Source of the DNA: an uncultured Hymenobacter sp.
GTDB lineage: Bacteria; Bacteroidota; Bacteroidia; Cytophagales; Hymenobacteraceae
NCBI GenBank assembly: GCA_937871705.1
Contig: CALMOO010000101.1
Span: 1-11,650, forward strand
Direction: 5' to 3'
Length of the DNA: 11,650 bases
Shown: positions 1 through 7,355 of the stretch, one piece after another
Numbering within the stretch: the first letter of the stretch is position 1
Layout: each line of letters begins with the position of its first letter
The notes under the pieces: model-generated
Told to the model about the DNA's origin: nothing
Seen by the model: only the letters and a program-made list of their open reading frames with translations
Database searches by the model: none
Made by a program: the position numbers and the translations under genes

Positions 1-76
1 GCTGCCAGCGCACAATGAGGACCTGCAGATCGGAGCGGTAGGTGATCGAGCGCGTGGTGGGTACGGGAACGGACAT
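1..76 (-). CDS. Hypothetical protein, N-terminal fragment (runs off left edge)
   Basis: An open frame on the minus strand begins with ATG at 76-74 and continues to the window edge, giving 25 complete codons that read MSVPVPTTRSITYRSDLQVL and then IVRWQ. There is no stop, so the rest of the gene lies to the left. The N-terminus has no signal peptide or membrane segment, which suggests a cytoplasmic protein. The pattern of a short polar start, 'ITYRSDL', then a beta-strand ending in 'RW', resembles small STAS/SpoIIAA-like hypothetical proteins common in Hymenobacter. That is recalled resemblance on a very short piece, so no function is claimed. No strong Shine-Dalgarno sequence precedes the ATG, which is normal for Bacteroidota. 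Confidence 0.5.
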   Translation of the reverse strand, partial: MSVPVPTTRSITYRSDLQVLIVRWQ

Positions 77-300
77 AGCCAGAGGACCAAAGCGGGTGAG
101 TGATCCCCAGGAAGGTAAGAACAAAGATAAAACGCAGCCAAGCGGAAAGGAGCGCACCTGCGAACTACCCCGCATAAATGGGCAAAGCTGCCGAGTTGCT
201 CCTAGTCAATTACTATGCGTGTTTACAACACCAACTTGCTAGGTATATAGGCCTAAGGTAAGTGACCTTTTACCTCTTCCCATTAAACTGACGGGTGTTC
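77..300. other. Non-coding spacer between the left-edge gene and the transposase relic
   Basis: No convincing gene is seen here on either strand. The only open frame of any length (42-242, plus) runs antisense over the left-edge gene and has a composition unlike protein. The stretch is more AT-rich than the coding DNA further right. It should hold the promoter of the minus-strand gene starting at 76, but no sequence matching the Bacteroidota promoter pattern stood out. The bases next to position 300, just beyond the relic transposase stop (minus strand reads GAACACCCGTCAG), could be part of an old insertion-sequence end, but no partner repeat was found. Confidence 0.5.
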
Positions 301-510
301 TCATTGAAGGTATAGCGTCATGATGCGAGCGCAGACGAAAGCTAGAAGAGAGGTGTCTAATTTATCGTAGCGGGTGGCAAGTCGGCGGTGCTGCTTCCTC
401 TTGTTTACCGTCTGTTCGATGTGCTGGCGTTTGGCATAAGCGCAAGGGTCGAAGTGGGGGATATAGCAGGGGTTAGCTATCTGCAGCTTATAGGGGGTGC
501 AGGTGGTTGT
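301..510 (-). pseudogene. Relic C-terminal end of an IS5-family transposase
   Basis: A minus-strand frame of 69 codons ends at TGA (303-301). It contains 'RQHIEQTVNKRKQHRRLATR' followed directly by 'YDKLDTSLLAFV'. This is the signature of the C-terminal end of IS5-type DDE transposases, in which a Glu (here in 'HIEQ', about codon 32 of the fragment) is the third catalytic acid and is followed by 'RxATRYDKL' and a hydrophobic helix. Upstream in the same frame a TAA at 513-511 interrupts, and the region further upstream (to about 900) has no recognisable DDE core in any frame. The gene is therefore a truncated, degenerate remnant, not a working element. The family assignment rests on motif recognition alone. 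Confidence 0.72.
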
Positions 511-573
511 TTACGCTTTCCATCTAAATGGGCCAGTTGGCAGCAGAAAAAGGTCTTCCTTATCGGTGGGTGA

Positions 574-913
574 GGTGACCGGTTTCACTCAACTCAGATC
601 GGTAATGATAAGTAAATCGCGTGACTACCTCTGCTAGAAGATAAGGACTGATAAGATTATGTGATGGCTACCTAGGCATTGGGCGCGGCAGTACCCCTTA
701 ACGGGGCAACTCACCAACTGACACGAAACCACTTCAGGGCCCTGGCAATAGCGTAGAGTAGTTATTAAGCATGGATGAAAGCCTCCTGTGAAAGCCTTCA
801 TGACTTGGTTTGGTCGTGGTATACATGCTTTAGCATAGGGTCGCCAAGTTCTACAACAGCCACTGCCCCGTTGGGAGCCCGGTTGAATCTACATCCTTTT
901 TTACCTGCTTGCC
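574..913. other. Gene-free stretch next to the transposase relic
   Basis: Both strands were read and all frames are broken by frequent stops. Nothing resembling a gene, tRNA or clear terminator was found. An imperfect inverted pair (about 775-781 against 793-800, ATGAAAGC/GCCTTCAT type) is too weak to call. The stretch lies just beyond the 3' end of the M19 dipeptidase-like gene and beside a decayed insertion sequence. It may be further eroded mobile DNA, but no sequence feature proves this. Confidence 0.5.
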
Positions 914-2125
914 TTACCGGTAGCCGGTCGTAGCCGCGTCGAACACGCGGCAGAAGTTGCCGCCCCCGACCTTTCCAGTTTCTTCCTGGGTAAAGCCTAC
1001 CTGCAACAGGGCCTCCACGACAGCGTTGTAGAAGCCTGCCTGCTGATCTGCCCAGGCTTGGTTAGTGCGCTCGCCGAGGCGGGCGCGCGGCGACTCATTA
1101 CCGGGGCCAATGGGGCGGGGGCCTGGGGCACTACCGGGTGGGGGAGCGGCTTCTCCCGGTTTAGGACCAGTGCTGCCAGCGGGTCGGTAGGAAGGCGTCA
1201 GTTTGGTGTCGGTGCCGATACAGATGTGGTCGATGCCGACGACATCTGCAAGCGCCCGAATGTTATGGGCATAGGCTAGCGGCGTGTCGGCCAGATGGGT
1301 CCAGACGCCAATCACGCCGCCCGCGTCGGCCACGAACTTCGCATGCTCCTTGCTGATGAGCCGGGGCTGCATCATACGGGCCAGGTCCGGGTTCTGTCCC
1401 AGTTGGGTGTCGAGGCCGGTGTGCGAAACGAGCACGGGCTTCGTCGTCACTTTTAGCGCTGCCGCGACCGTTTCCGCGTTAGCGTGGGCCAGGTCGACGA
1501 GGATGCCCAGCCGGTTACACTCCCGAATGACGTTGGCCCCGAAGGTGGTCAGGCCGCCCCACTGCGCGGGGTTCGTGAACACGTCGCCCAGCGGCACAGA
1601 CGCATCGTGGTCGTGCAGCAGGCCGAGGTGGCGCAGGCCCCGACCATAGGCCTCGCCGAGCCGCTCCAACTTGCCTTCCAGAAAGTGGCCACCCTCAATC
1701 GATTGAATGACAGTGGGCCGCTGCTTTTGGTGAGCGGCGCGTAGGTCAGCCAGGTTCAGGGCACGCGTCATACCATTGCGCTGCAGCTGCTGGTCCAGCG
1801 AAGCCATCCCGTTCTGGAAGCGTTCGTAGGCATCGCCGGGGTTGCGCAACTCCTGGTAGTCGATGGCAAAGGTTAGGCAGATGGCGGCCAAGCCAGACCG
1901 TTTGAGTTCGCCGGCCAGGTCGAGGGTAGGGCCGGGCACCTCGGCCGTCGTGAGGGGCACATCGACGTGGTTATGGGTATCGATGCCGATAGTGGCGGCC
2001 ACGAGCGCAGTTACGCGCGGGTCGGGCTCATTGCTAGCCCACGTGGGCCACGGCAGCAGCGCAGCACTCGCCCCAGTGGCGGTAGCGAGAAATTTCCGTC
2101 GGGACCAGGTTGGTTGAAGCTTCAT
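914..2125 (-). CDS. Tat-exported M19 (membrane/renal dipeptidase) family protein
   Basis: The 403-residue protein starts with a twin-arginine signal, 'SRRKFLATATGASAALLPW' at residues 8-26, with likely cleavage near 30 ('TWA|S'), so a folded, probably metal-loaded enzyme is exported. The body fits peptidase family M19, zinc TIM-barrel dipeptidases. Candidate metal ligands are H51/H53/D55 in 'DTHNHVDVP', E144 in 'QSIEGG', H214 in 'DLAHAN', H235 in 'VSHTG' and D305 in 'IGTD'. The expected role is hydrolysis of dipeptides, perhaps from peptidoglycan or scavenged peptide; the substrate is not shown by the sequence. The first motif departs from the usual 'DGHNDLP', and residues 314-346 form a Gly/Pro-rich insertion. 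The gene lies 103 bp downstream of the DUF3500 gene on the same strand, so co-transcription is possible. The ATG at 2125 is chosen because the Tat signal follows at once. Confidence 0.88.
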   Translation of the reverse strand: MKLQPTWSRRKFLATATGASAALLPWPTWASNEPDPRVTALVAATIGIDTHNHVDVPLTTAEVPGPTLDLAGELKRSGLAAICLTFAIDYQELRNPGDAYERFQNGMASLDQQLQRNGMTRALNLADLRAAHQKQRPTVIQSIEGGHFLEGKLERLGEAYGRGLRHLGLLHDHDASVPLGDVFTNPAQWGGLTTFGANVIRECNRLGILVDLAHANAETVAAALKVTTKPVLVSHTGLDTQLGQNPDLARMMQPRLISKEHAKFVADAGGVIGVWTHLADTPLAYAHNIRALADVVGIDHICIGTDTKLTPSYRPAGSTGPKPGEAAPPPGSAPGPRPIGPGNESPRARLGERTNQAWADQQAGFYNAVVEALLQVGFTQEETGKVGGGNFCRVFDAATTGYR

Positions 2126-2228
2126 CCGAATGAGGAGGTAAAGGAATTGTCAGTAAACTTCTACTACCCCGCCAACTACTCACAACGATGGCAAGTGCCG
2201 CTTGGCTGACTAGGCGAGTGCCGGTTGC

Positions 2229-3323
2229 TTACTGCCCGCCGTAGTCGGTAGTGCGGTCGCGCCAGACCGAGTGGGGGTGCACCGTGCCCGGAAAGTCGCG
2301 GCTGGGCTGGCCCGAAAATTCCAGCCACAAGCTGGGGCCATCGAGGCGCACGTAGTCGTTGTCTTTACCCATCGTGCCGCTGCCTGCAAAGGCCAGGTAG
2401 GTAGCGGGCAGCTCAGCGGTATAGCGGGCCAGGATGGGGGCAGCCGTAGCCGGGTCCAGGTCGCCAACGTAGCGCTTAATAGCTTGCAGCGCCAGCTGCT
2501 GCTGCGCGGCAGTAAGCGCGCTGAAGCGCACGCCTTGCCGGGTAGCGGGAAACTGCCCATCCTGCCCCGGCCCCAGCAGCACATCGCGGAAGGTAGTCGT
2601 CAGCCGGGCCTGGGTTTGCTCGGCGGCGCTCAGGCTGCCCAGCAGCGCAGCAAAGGCGGCGCGCTCCTGCTCCAGGGGCTGGTAGGTGTGGCCGTGGTCG
2701 GTGACGGGCGTGTTCGGTTCGGCCCCCCGAAAGTCGGGTGTTACACCGGCCGTTTTGCCGCCCCGGTAGGTATTGGCTAGGGCAAAGTGGTGGCCGCCGT
2801 ATTGTAGCTCCCAGCGCCCGGTCAGGCTCGGGGTGCCCAGCAGGGCCAGGTAGTAGTTGCCGGCCCCAAAGGTGCCGCTTTGCTTAGTGGCGGTGCCCAG
2901 GTAGTTGTCGGCCGCCAGGTTGCCTTCGAGCTCATCGTAGCCCTCGTTGGGCACGCCGGACACCAGCACGCTGGCCAGCAAAGCTTTGGCAGCGGCCAGC
3001 TGTGCGGCGTTGAGCGCGCCCAGGCTGACACCTACCCGCTGCGGCCGCGAAAACTGCTGCGGGAAGTTGGACCAGCGGGCGGCGTCGGCCTGGGAGTAGG
3101 GCCGCTGCGCTTCGGCCAGCTGGCTTGGGCTCAGGGTAGCCTTAAAGGCCTCGGCTAGGCACACCACCCGCGCCAGCCCCTGCGCCGTCGCGCAACCGGA
3201 GGACACCACGGGCTTAGCCTGCACGATGGCGCTGCCTGCGGGGGCCGGTGTCTGGCGCTGCCAGGCCACCAGGGCCGGCAGCGCTAGCAAGCCTAAACTT
3301 GCTACGAGAAAAGTAGGGCGCAT
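2229..3323 (-). CDS. DUF3500 family exported protein
   Basis: The protein has 364 residues. The ATG at 3323 is preferred over one 19 codons upstream because it is followed directly by a signal peptide (MRPTFLVASLGLLALPALVA, residues 1-20). The body carries the hallmarks of DUF3500 (PF12006): 'WELQYGGHH' at 171-179, 'GAEP' near 200, 'RLDGPSLWLEFS' at 326-337 and the C-terminal 'HPHSVWRDRTTDYGG' at 349-363. The many conserved His and acidic residues suggest metal binding, but the family's biochemical role is unknown to me. Two cysteines near the mature N-terminus (about 44 and 55) could form a disulfide. The gene is divergent from the di-haem peroxidase gene across a 367-bp spacer and points towards the M19 dipeptidase gene, so all three products are exported and may serve a common envelope process. 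That functional link is inference. Confidence 0.87.
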   Translation of the reverse strand: MRPTFLVASLGLLALPALVAWQRQTPAPAGSAIVQAKPVVSSGCATAQGLARVVCLAEAFKATLSPSQLAEAQRPYSQADAARWSNFPQQFSRPQRVGVSLGALNAAQLAAAKALLASVLVSGVPNEGYDELEGNLAADNYLGTATKQSGTFGAGNYYLALLGTPSLTGRWELQYGGHHFALANTYRGGKTAGVTPDFRGAEPNTPVTDHGHTYQPLEQERAAFAALLGSLSAAEQTQARLTTTFRDVLLGPGQDGQFPATRQGVRFSALTAAQQQLALQAIKRYVGDLDPATAAPILARYTAELPATYLAFAGSGTMGKDNDYVRLDGPSLWLEFSGQPSRDFPGTVHPHSVWRDRTTDYGGQ

Positions 3324-3690
3324 ATACAAGGGTAGAAAAGGTGGTTGCCCGCACCTGGGCTGATAGCCAAAACTACTCAAATGCTTTGGCTATCAGCTGT
3401 TTTTTCGACTGGGCCCGGTTAATTGCCGCCGTAACCTTTCGATTTGTCGCGCCATACTCTGCGGGCAAGCTGAAATTAAAAAGCAGACTTGCGTGGGGGT
3501 GGGAGCCGTCGCGCGCCTCTCCTTACTAATGCGACTCACCTGCGAACGCACGGGCAATAAAAGCTCCCTTGCAACCTTTTTGATAAGCTAGCAGGCGGAC
3601 CGTTTGCACCTGCCAGCCAAGCGACAGCGAGTTGTTGCTTGCAGTCAACATTCTGTTTATCAATCAAAATAACTTGCTGCTACCTTGCTA
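3324..3690. promoter_or_regulatory. Divergent intergenic region between DUF3500 and peroxidase genes
   Basis: This 367-bp spacer lies between two divergently read genes and must contain both promoters. No protein-coding frame is convincing (a 62-codon plus-strand frame at 3341-3529 lacks recognisable features). AT-rich patches just before the peroxidase start, including TAACTTGC at 3670-3677, resemble the Bacteroidota -7 element (TAnnTTTG), but that element sits only 14 bases before the ATG and no correctly spaced -33 TTTG was found, so no promoter is called. No clear operator repeat was seen. Confidence 0.45.
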
Positions 3691-4872
3691 ATGGCGACTT
3701 CCGTTACTACTCAGCTTACCTCAATGCTTGCGGCGGCCTTGCTAGTCGCGGCGGTGGCCTGCCAGAAGCAGGCCGACTCGCCTACCCCTGCAGCTACGCT
3801 GGCTACTAGCACCCTAGCCGCCCTGCCCCTGGAAGTGCCGGCTCCGGCCGATAACTCCACCAGCTCCGCCAAAGTCGACCTGGGCCGCGCCCTGTTCTGG
3901 GACCCGGTGCTCTCGGGCGGGCGCGATGTGAGCTGCGCCACCTGCCACCACCCGGCTACCGGCTACGCCGACGGGCTCGACCTGGACATTGGCGAAAACG
4001 GCCAGGGATTGGGCGCGGCTCGCCACTTCCGGAGCCCCAATACTATTCCCTTCGGCCAGCGCAATAGTCAGACCGTGCTCAATACGGCTTTCAATGGTTT
4101 GACTACTAATGCCGCGTTAGACCCCGCGGCGGCCCCCATGTTTTGGGACAGCCGGGCCAACTCGCTGGAGGCTCAGTCGTTGCTACCACTAGCGAAATTG
4201 GAAGAGATGCGTGGCTATCAGTATGCCGAAAGGGTAGCTCCCGACTCGGTCGTGGCGCGGCTGCGCCGCATCCCGGCTTACGAAGCGTTGTTTAAAACGG
4301 CCTTCACGGAGACTGCTCCCCTCACGGCCACGAACATCGGCAAGGCACTGGCCTGCTTTGAGCGGACGCTGGTAGCCACGGACTCGCCCTTCGACCAGTA
4401 TATGCGGGGAACAACCTCGGCGCTAACGTCGCAGCAGGTGCAGGGCCTGCAGGCTTTCGTGCAGTGCGGCTGCGCCAAGTGCCACAGCGGCCCCATGCTC
4501 AGCGACTATCAGCTGCACGTGATGGGCGTGGCCGACAACAGCAAGAACACTACCCCCGACACGGGCGCGAACGGTACCTACGCCTTCCGCACGCCCAGCC
4601 TGCGCAACGTGGCGCTGACGGCCCCTTACATGAGCAGTGGCACGCTGCCCAACCTGCAGGCCGTGCTCGATTTCTACGACCCCGGCCGCGGCGGCGCGCG
4701 CTCTACCAACCCCCACGTAGCCACGAACCAGCTCGACCCGCTTTTCCCGACTAGGGTGACCAACAAGCAGGCCATCATTGCCTTTCTTAACTCCCTTACG
4801 GCCGCTACCTACGACCACACCGTGCCCGCTACCGTGCCCAGCGGCCTGCCGGTAGGTGGCACTATCAACTAG
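3691..4872 (+). CDS. Di-haem cytochrome c peroxidase / MauG-family protein, probable lipoprotein
   Basis: The protein has 393 residues from the ATG at 3691; a TTG two codons earlier is less likely. A hydrophobic signal ends at 'AAVAC' (Cys24), a plausible lipobox that would anchor the protein by lipid. Two c-type haem motifs are present: CATCH at 82-86, inside the classic 'FWDPVLSGGRDVSCATCHH' block, and CAKCH at 261-265, preceded by an extra Cys ('QCGCAKCH'). Their spacing and the 'LRNVALTAPYM' stretch (305-314) match the CCP/MauG family (PF03150). Expected role: periplasmic reduction of peroxide with electrons from a c-type cytochrome or quinol, or a MauG-like oxidation; the sequence does not separate these. 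'APYM' is followed by SSG where the family usually has HDG. The gene is divergent from the DUF3500 gene and is followed by a GC-rich stem-loop. Confidence 0.92.
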   Translation: MATSVTTQLTSMLAAALLVAAVACQKQADSPTPAATLATSTLAALPLEVPAPADNSTSSAKVDLGRALFWDPVLSGGRDVSCATCHHPATGYADGLDLDIGENGQGLGAARHFRSPNTIPFGQRNSQTVLNTAFNGLTTNAALDPAAAPMFWDSRANSLEAQSLLPLAKLEEMRGYQYAERVAPDSVVARLRRIPAYEALFKTAFTETAPLTATNIGKALACFERTLVATDSPFDQYMRGTTSALTSQQVQGLQAFVQCGCAKCHSGPMLSDYQLHVMGVADNSKNTTPDTGANGTYAFRTPSLRNVALTAPYMSSGTLPNLQAVLDFYDPGRGGARSTNPHVATNQLDPLFPTRVTNKQAIIAFLNSLTAATYDHTVPATVPSGLPVGGTIN

Positions 4873-4942
4873 TCGACTACTAGCTGATAGTTAAGGTTTT
4901 GCAAAGAGACAAGCTACGCGTCCAAAATAAAATGCGGCGGTC

Positions 4943-4966
4943 CGTGGGGGTAGCGCGGCCCCCACG
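4943..4966 (+). terminator. GC-rich stem-loop downstream of the peroxidase gene
   Basis: A perfect 8-bp inverted repeat, CGTGGGGG (4943-4950) and CCCCCACG (4959-4966), encloses an 8-base loop, 71 bases after the peroxidase stop. It is stable, but the bases after it (CATCTTATCC) are not a proper T-tract. It may act as a transcript-end stabiliser or a weak terminator. Confidence 0.45.
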
Positions 4967-5079
4967 CATCTTATCCCTGAACCGCTCCTCGCGGCCGCGG
5001 CCTGAGATTGTAAAAACTACTGTTTTGGGTACTTGATTCCGCTCGCCACTTAGGCGCCTTGCTTACTCCGCTGACTATT

Positions 5080-5301
5080 ATGCTACCAAGCCAAAATCAG
5101 ACGCTGCTGATGCTTTACTGGGTCGCGGCCTACCACCAGGCGCAGGCCAGCGCCCAGGGTCGGGAGTGGCACGATGAGCTGGCCCGGCACCAGGCTATCT
5201 ACGAAGAGCTGCCCGGCCGGCAGCGCCGGTCGGCGCTCGCCCTCACCCGCGACCTGGCTGGCTGGAGCCCGCCGCAGCCGTATGGGCTAGGGGAGTGGTA
5301 A
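5080..5301 (+). CDS. Small hypothetical protein (73 aa)
   Basis: The ATG at 5080 opens a 73-residue frame ending at TAA (5301); a TTG seven codons earlier is possible. I do not recognise the family. Third codon positions are strongly G/C (for example the run of CTG, GCC, CAG, CGG and GAG codons over 5140-5270), like the neighbouring real genes and unlike spacer DNA, which supports coding. The sequence is polar and predicted mostly helical ('WHDELARHQAIYEELPGR' at about 36-53), with no signal peptide, so a cytoplasmic protein is likely. A minus-strand frame of 298 codons (5199-6095) overlaps it but is antisense to the surface-protein gene and is not believed. The next gene starts 71 bases downstream on the same strand. 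Confidence 0.6.
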   Translation: MLPSQNQTLLMLYWVAAYHQAQASAQGREWHDELARHQAIYEELPGRQRRSALALTRDLAGWSPPQPYGLGEW

Positions 5302-5372
5302 GAGTTAAGCTGTTTGCAACCAGAAGTATTAGCTATTCTAAAATCGTGTACTACTTCGTATCTGTTCTGGCC

Positions 5373-7277
5373 ATGCGGGCGCGAGTCTGGGCGGTGCTCA
5401 GCACCTGGCTCCTGGTGTTGCTGGGTACCGCGCCGGCCCAGGCTACCCACATCGTGGGTGGGGAGCTCGACTTGCAGCACCAAACCGGCAGCACCTACAC
5501 GCTCACGCTTACGCTGTACTTCGATGCTATTAACGGCAACGCGGCGGCGCTCGACCAGGCGCTCACGGCTGGCATTTTCGACAAAGCCACCAACCGGCAA
5601 TTGCAGAGCGTGGTGCTGCCGCTCATCAGCAACACCTTTGTGAGCTACACCAATCCAGTCTGTGCCGTGGGCTCGCTCAGCACCCGCAAGCTGGTGTATA
5701 GCAAGAACATTACCCTGGATGCCGCCACTTACACCAGCACTAGCGGCTACTACGCGGTCGTGGAGCGCTGCTGCCGCAACCTGGCCATCGGCAACATCGT
5801 GAACCCCGGCGGGGCAGCCCAGACTTTTTACCTGGAGTTTCCAGCCGTAGTGCGCGACGGGACCGACTTTATCGACTCGACGCCGCGCATCTTCCCCGCG
5901 CTGGGCGACTACGCTTGTCTCAACAACCTGTTTTATTACGATTTTGGGGGAGTAGACCCTGACGGCGACTCGCTGGCCTACGACATGGTGACGCCGCTCA
6001 ACGGCCACTCGACGGCCGCTAACCCGAGCCCGCTGCCCACGGCGGCCCCCTACTCTACTGTGACCTGGACCGCCGGCCTGGGCACCACCAACCAAATACC
6101 CGGCGCCCCGTCACTGGGCATCGACGCCCACACGGGGCGCCTGACGGTGCGGCCCAGCCGGCTGGGGTTGTTCGTGTTTGGGGTACGCTGCGCCGAATAC
6201 CGGCAGGGCGTGAAAATCGGCGAAACGCGCCGCGATTTCCAGCTCTACGTGCTGAACTGCCCCAGCAATAATCCGCCCGTGGTGACGGTACAAGCCAATG
6301 GCCGCGCCTACCGGGCGGGCCGCGACACGGTGCGCCTGCTGCCCGTCGGTCCGCGCTGCCTCACGCTGCGCTATACCGACCCCGACCCCAATTCGACGCT
6401 CACGCTCACGACGCAGCCCGTCAACTTCACCGATGCAGCCACAGCCCCGAGCTTCACCACGAGTACCAGCGGCACCGTGCACACGGTGGGTCAGCCCGAT
6501 ACGCTCACGGCCACGCTCTGCTTCCCCGAGTGCGCCGACACCAAGGGTAACGTGTACCTGCTCAACGTGCTGGTGGCCGATAATGGCTGCTCACTGCCCA
6601 AGCGCGACACCGTGCAGGTGGCTTTCCTGGCGGCCCCGCCGGCCACGACCACGCCGGTCTTCACTACCTCGTTTCCGGCCGCGCCGGTGCCAGAAACAGC
6701 GCCCACCTTGGTGCGCGTGACCTTGGGCCAGCCCTACATGGCTACCCTGCTCGGCACTGATACGGCGCCCAACCCGCTAGCCCTCACGGCTACTGGCGAA
6801 GGTTTCAGCCTGGCCACGATGGGCATGAGCTTTGGCGCGCAAAATGGCAACGGCCGCGCCACGGCCACCTTCAACTGGCTGCCGGCCTGTGGCCCCGCCA
6901 CGGCGGGCGACAGCGGGCTGGTGGTGCATTTCGTGCTGACGCAGACGGCCGCCTGCACCTCACAACAGCTGACGCGCACTATTCGCTTTCAGGTGAGCCG
7001 GCCTACCGACTCACTAGCCTTCCGCCCGCCCAACATCATTACTCCGAACGGCGATGGCCTGAACGAAGCCTTCACCCTCGACCAGGTCCTACCCCCCGAT
7101 TTCTGCGGCAGCCAGTTTGCGGGCGTGCGCATTTTCTCGCGCTGGGGCCGGCTCGTGTACCAGTCGCCCGCCCGCAGCTTTAGCTGGTCCGGCGGGGGGG
7201 TAGGCGGCATCTATTACTACCTCGTCACCTTCACCGATGGCCGGCGCTACAAAGGTTGGGTAGAAGTAATGCCCTGA
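5373..7277 (+). CDS. Secreted surface protein with gliding motility-associated C-terminal (T9SS) domain
   Basis: The protein has 634 residues. The ATG at 5373 is chosen because an ordinary signal peptide follows (residues 1-24, 'VWAVLSTWLLVLLGTAPAQA'), whereas the upstream GTG at 5295 would put 26 extra residues before it. The mature protein begins 'THIVGGELDL', a start typical of large Bacteroidota gliding/adhesin-type proteins. Near 190-205 'DPDGDSLAYDM' marks an Ig/cadherin-like beta-sandwich of the kind repeated in such proteins. From about 552 to the end lies the conserved sorting domain (TIGR04131/CHU_C type): 'PNIITPNGDGLNEAF', then 'VRIFSRWGRLVYQS', then a final 'YYYLVTFTDGRRYKGWVEV'. 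The protein should cross the inner membrane by Sec and the outer membrane by the type IX system and remain on the cell surface or be released. Its ligand is unknown. No T9SS machinery genes are in the window. Confidence 0.9.
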   Translation: MRARVWAVLSTWLLVLLGTAPAQATHIVGGELDLQHQTGSTYTLTLTLYFDAINGNAAALDQALTAGIFDKATNRQLQSVVLPLISNTFVSYTNPVCAVGSLSTRKLVYSKNITLDAATYTSTSGYYAVVERCCRNLAIGNIVNPGGAAQTFYLEFPAVVRDGTDFIDSTPRIFPALGDYACLNNLFYYDFGGVDPDGDSLAYDMVTPLNGHSTAANPSPLPTAAPYSTVTWTAGLGTTNQIPGAPSLGIDAHTGRLTVRPSRLGLFVFGVRCAEYRQGVKIGETRRDFQLYVLNCPSNNPPVVTVQANGRAYRAGRDTVRLLPVGPRCLTLRYTDPDPNSTLTLTTQPVNFTDAATAPSFTTSTSGTVHTVGQPDTLTATLCFPECADTKGNVYLLNVLVADNGCSLPKRDTVQVAFLAAPPATTTPVFTTSFPAAPVPETAPTLVRVTLGQPYMATLLGTDTAPNPLALTATGEGFSLATMGMSFGAQNGNGRATATFNWLPACGPATAGDSGLVVHFVLTQTAACTSQQLTRTIRFQVSRPTDSLAFRPPNIITPNGDGLNEAFTLDQVLPPDFCGSQFAGVRIFSRWGRLVYQSPARSFSWSGGGVGGIYYYLVTFTDGRRYKGWVEVMP

Positions 7278-7297
7278 TTATCCACGCTATTCAGATT

Positions 7298-7354
7298 CAA
7301 TTCCCTTTTTCAGTACCCCTTTTTTCAACTCACCCTTTTTTCAATCCCTTTTTG
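7298..7354 (+). repeat. Four imperfect tandem CA..CCCTTTTTT units in the leader of the lipoprotein gene
   Basis: Immediately before the ATG at 7356 lie four similar pyrimidine-rich units: CAATTCCCTTTTT (7298-7310), CAGTACCCCTTTTTT (7311-7325), CAACTCACCCTTTTTT (7326-7341) and CAATCCCTTTTTG (7342-7354). Each begins with CA and ends with CCC plus five or six T. They fill almost the whole gap after the surface-protein gene. In RNA this would be an unstructured U-rich leader. Its role is unknown. Confidence 0.7.
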
Positions 7355-7355
7355 T

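Noticed and set aside
42..573. Plus-strand open frames at 42-242 and 388-573
   Set aside because: The first is antisense to the left-edge gene and the second is antisense to the transposase relic. Neither shows a domain, signal peptide or coding-type base use.
3670..3677. TAACTTGC as a Bacteroidota -7 promoter element for the peroxidase gene
   Set aside because: It lies only 14 bases before the start codon and no TTTG/TTG sits at a suitable distance upstream, so the match could be chance.
5295..5372. GTG-initiated 26-residue extension of the surface protein
   Set aside because: It overlaps the end of the preceding small gene and would put 26 residues before an otherwise standard signal peptide at the ATG at 5373.
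5199..6095. 298-codon open frame on the minus strand
   Set aside because: It is antisense to the T9SS surface-protein gene, which has clear domain motifs and a signal peptide. The product is Arg/Val/Gly-rich with no family features, as expected of an antisense frame in GC-rich DNA.
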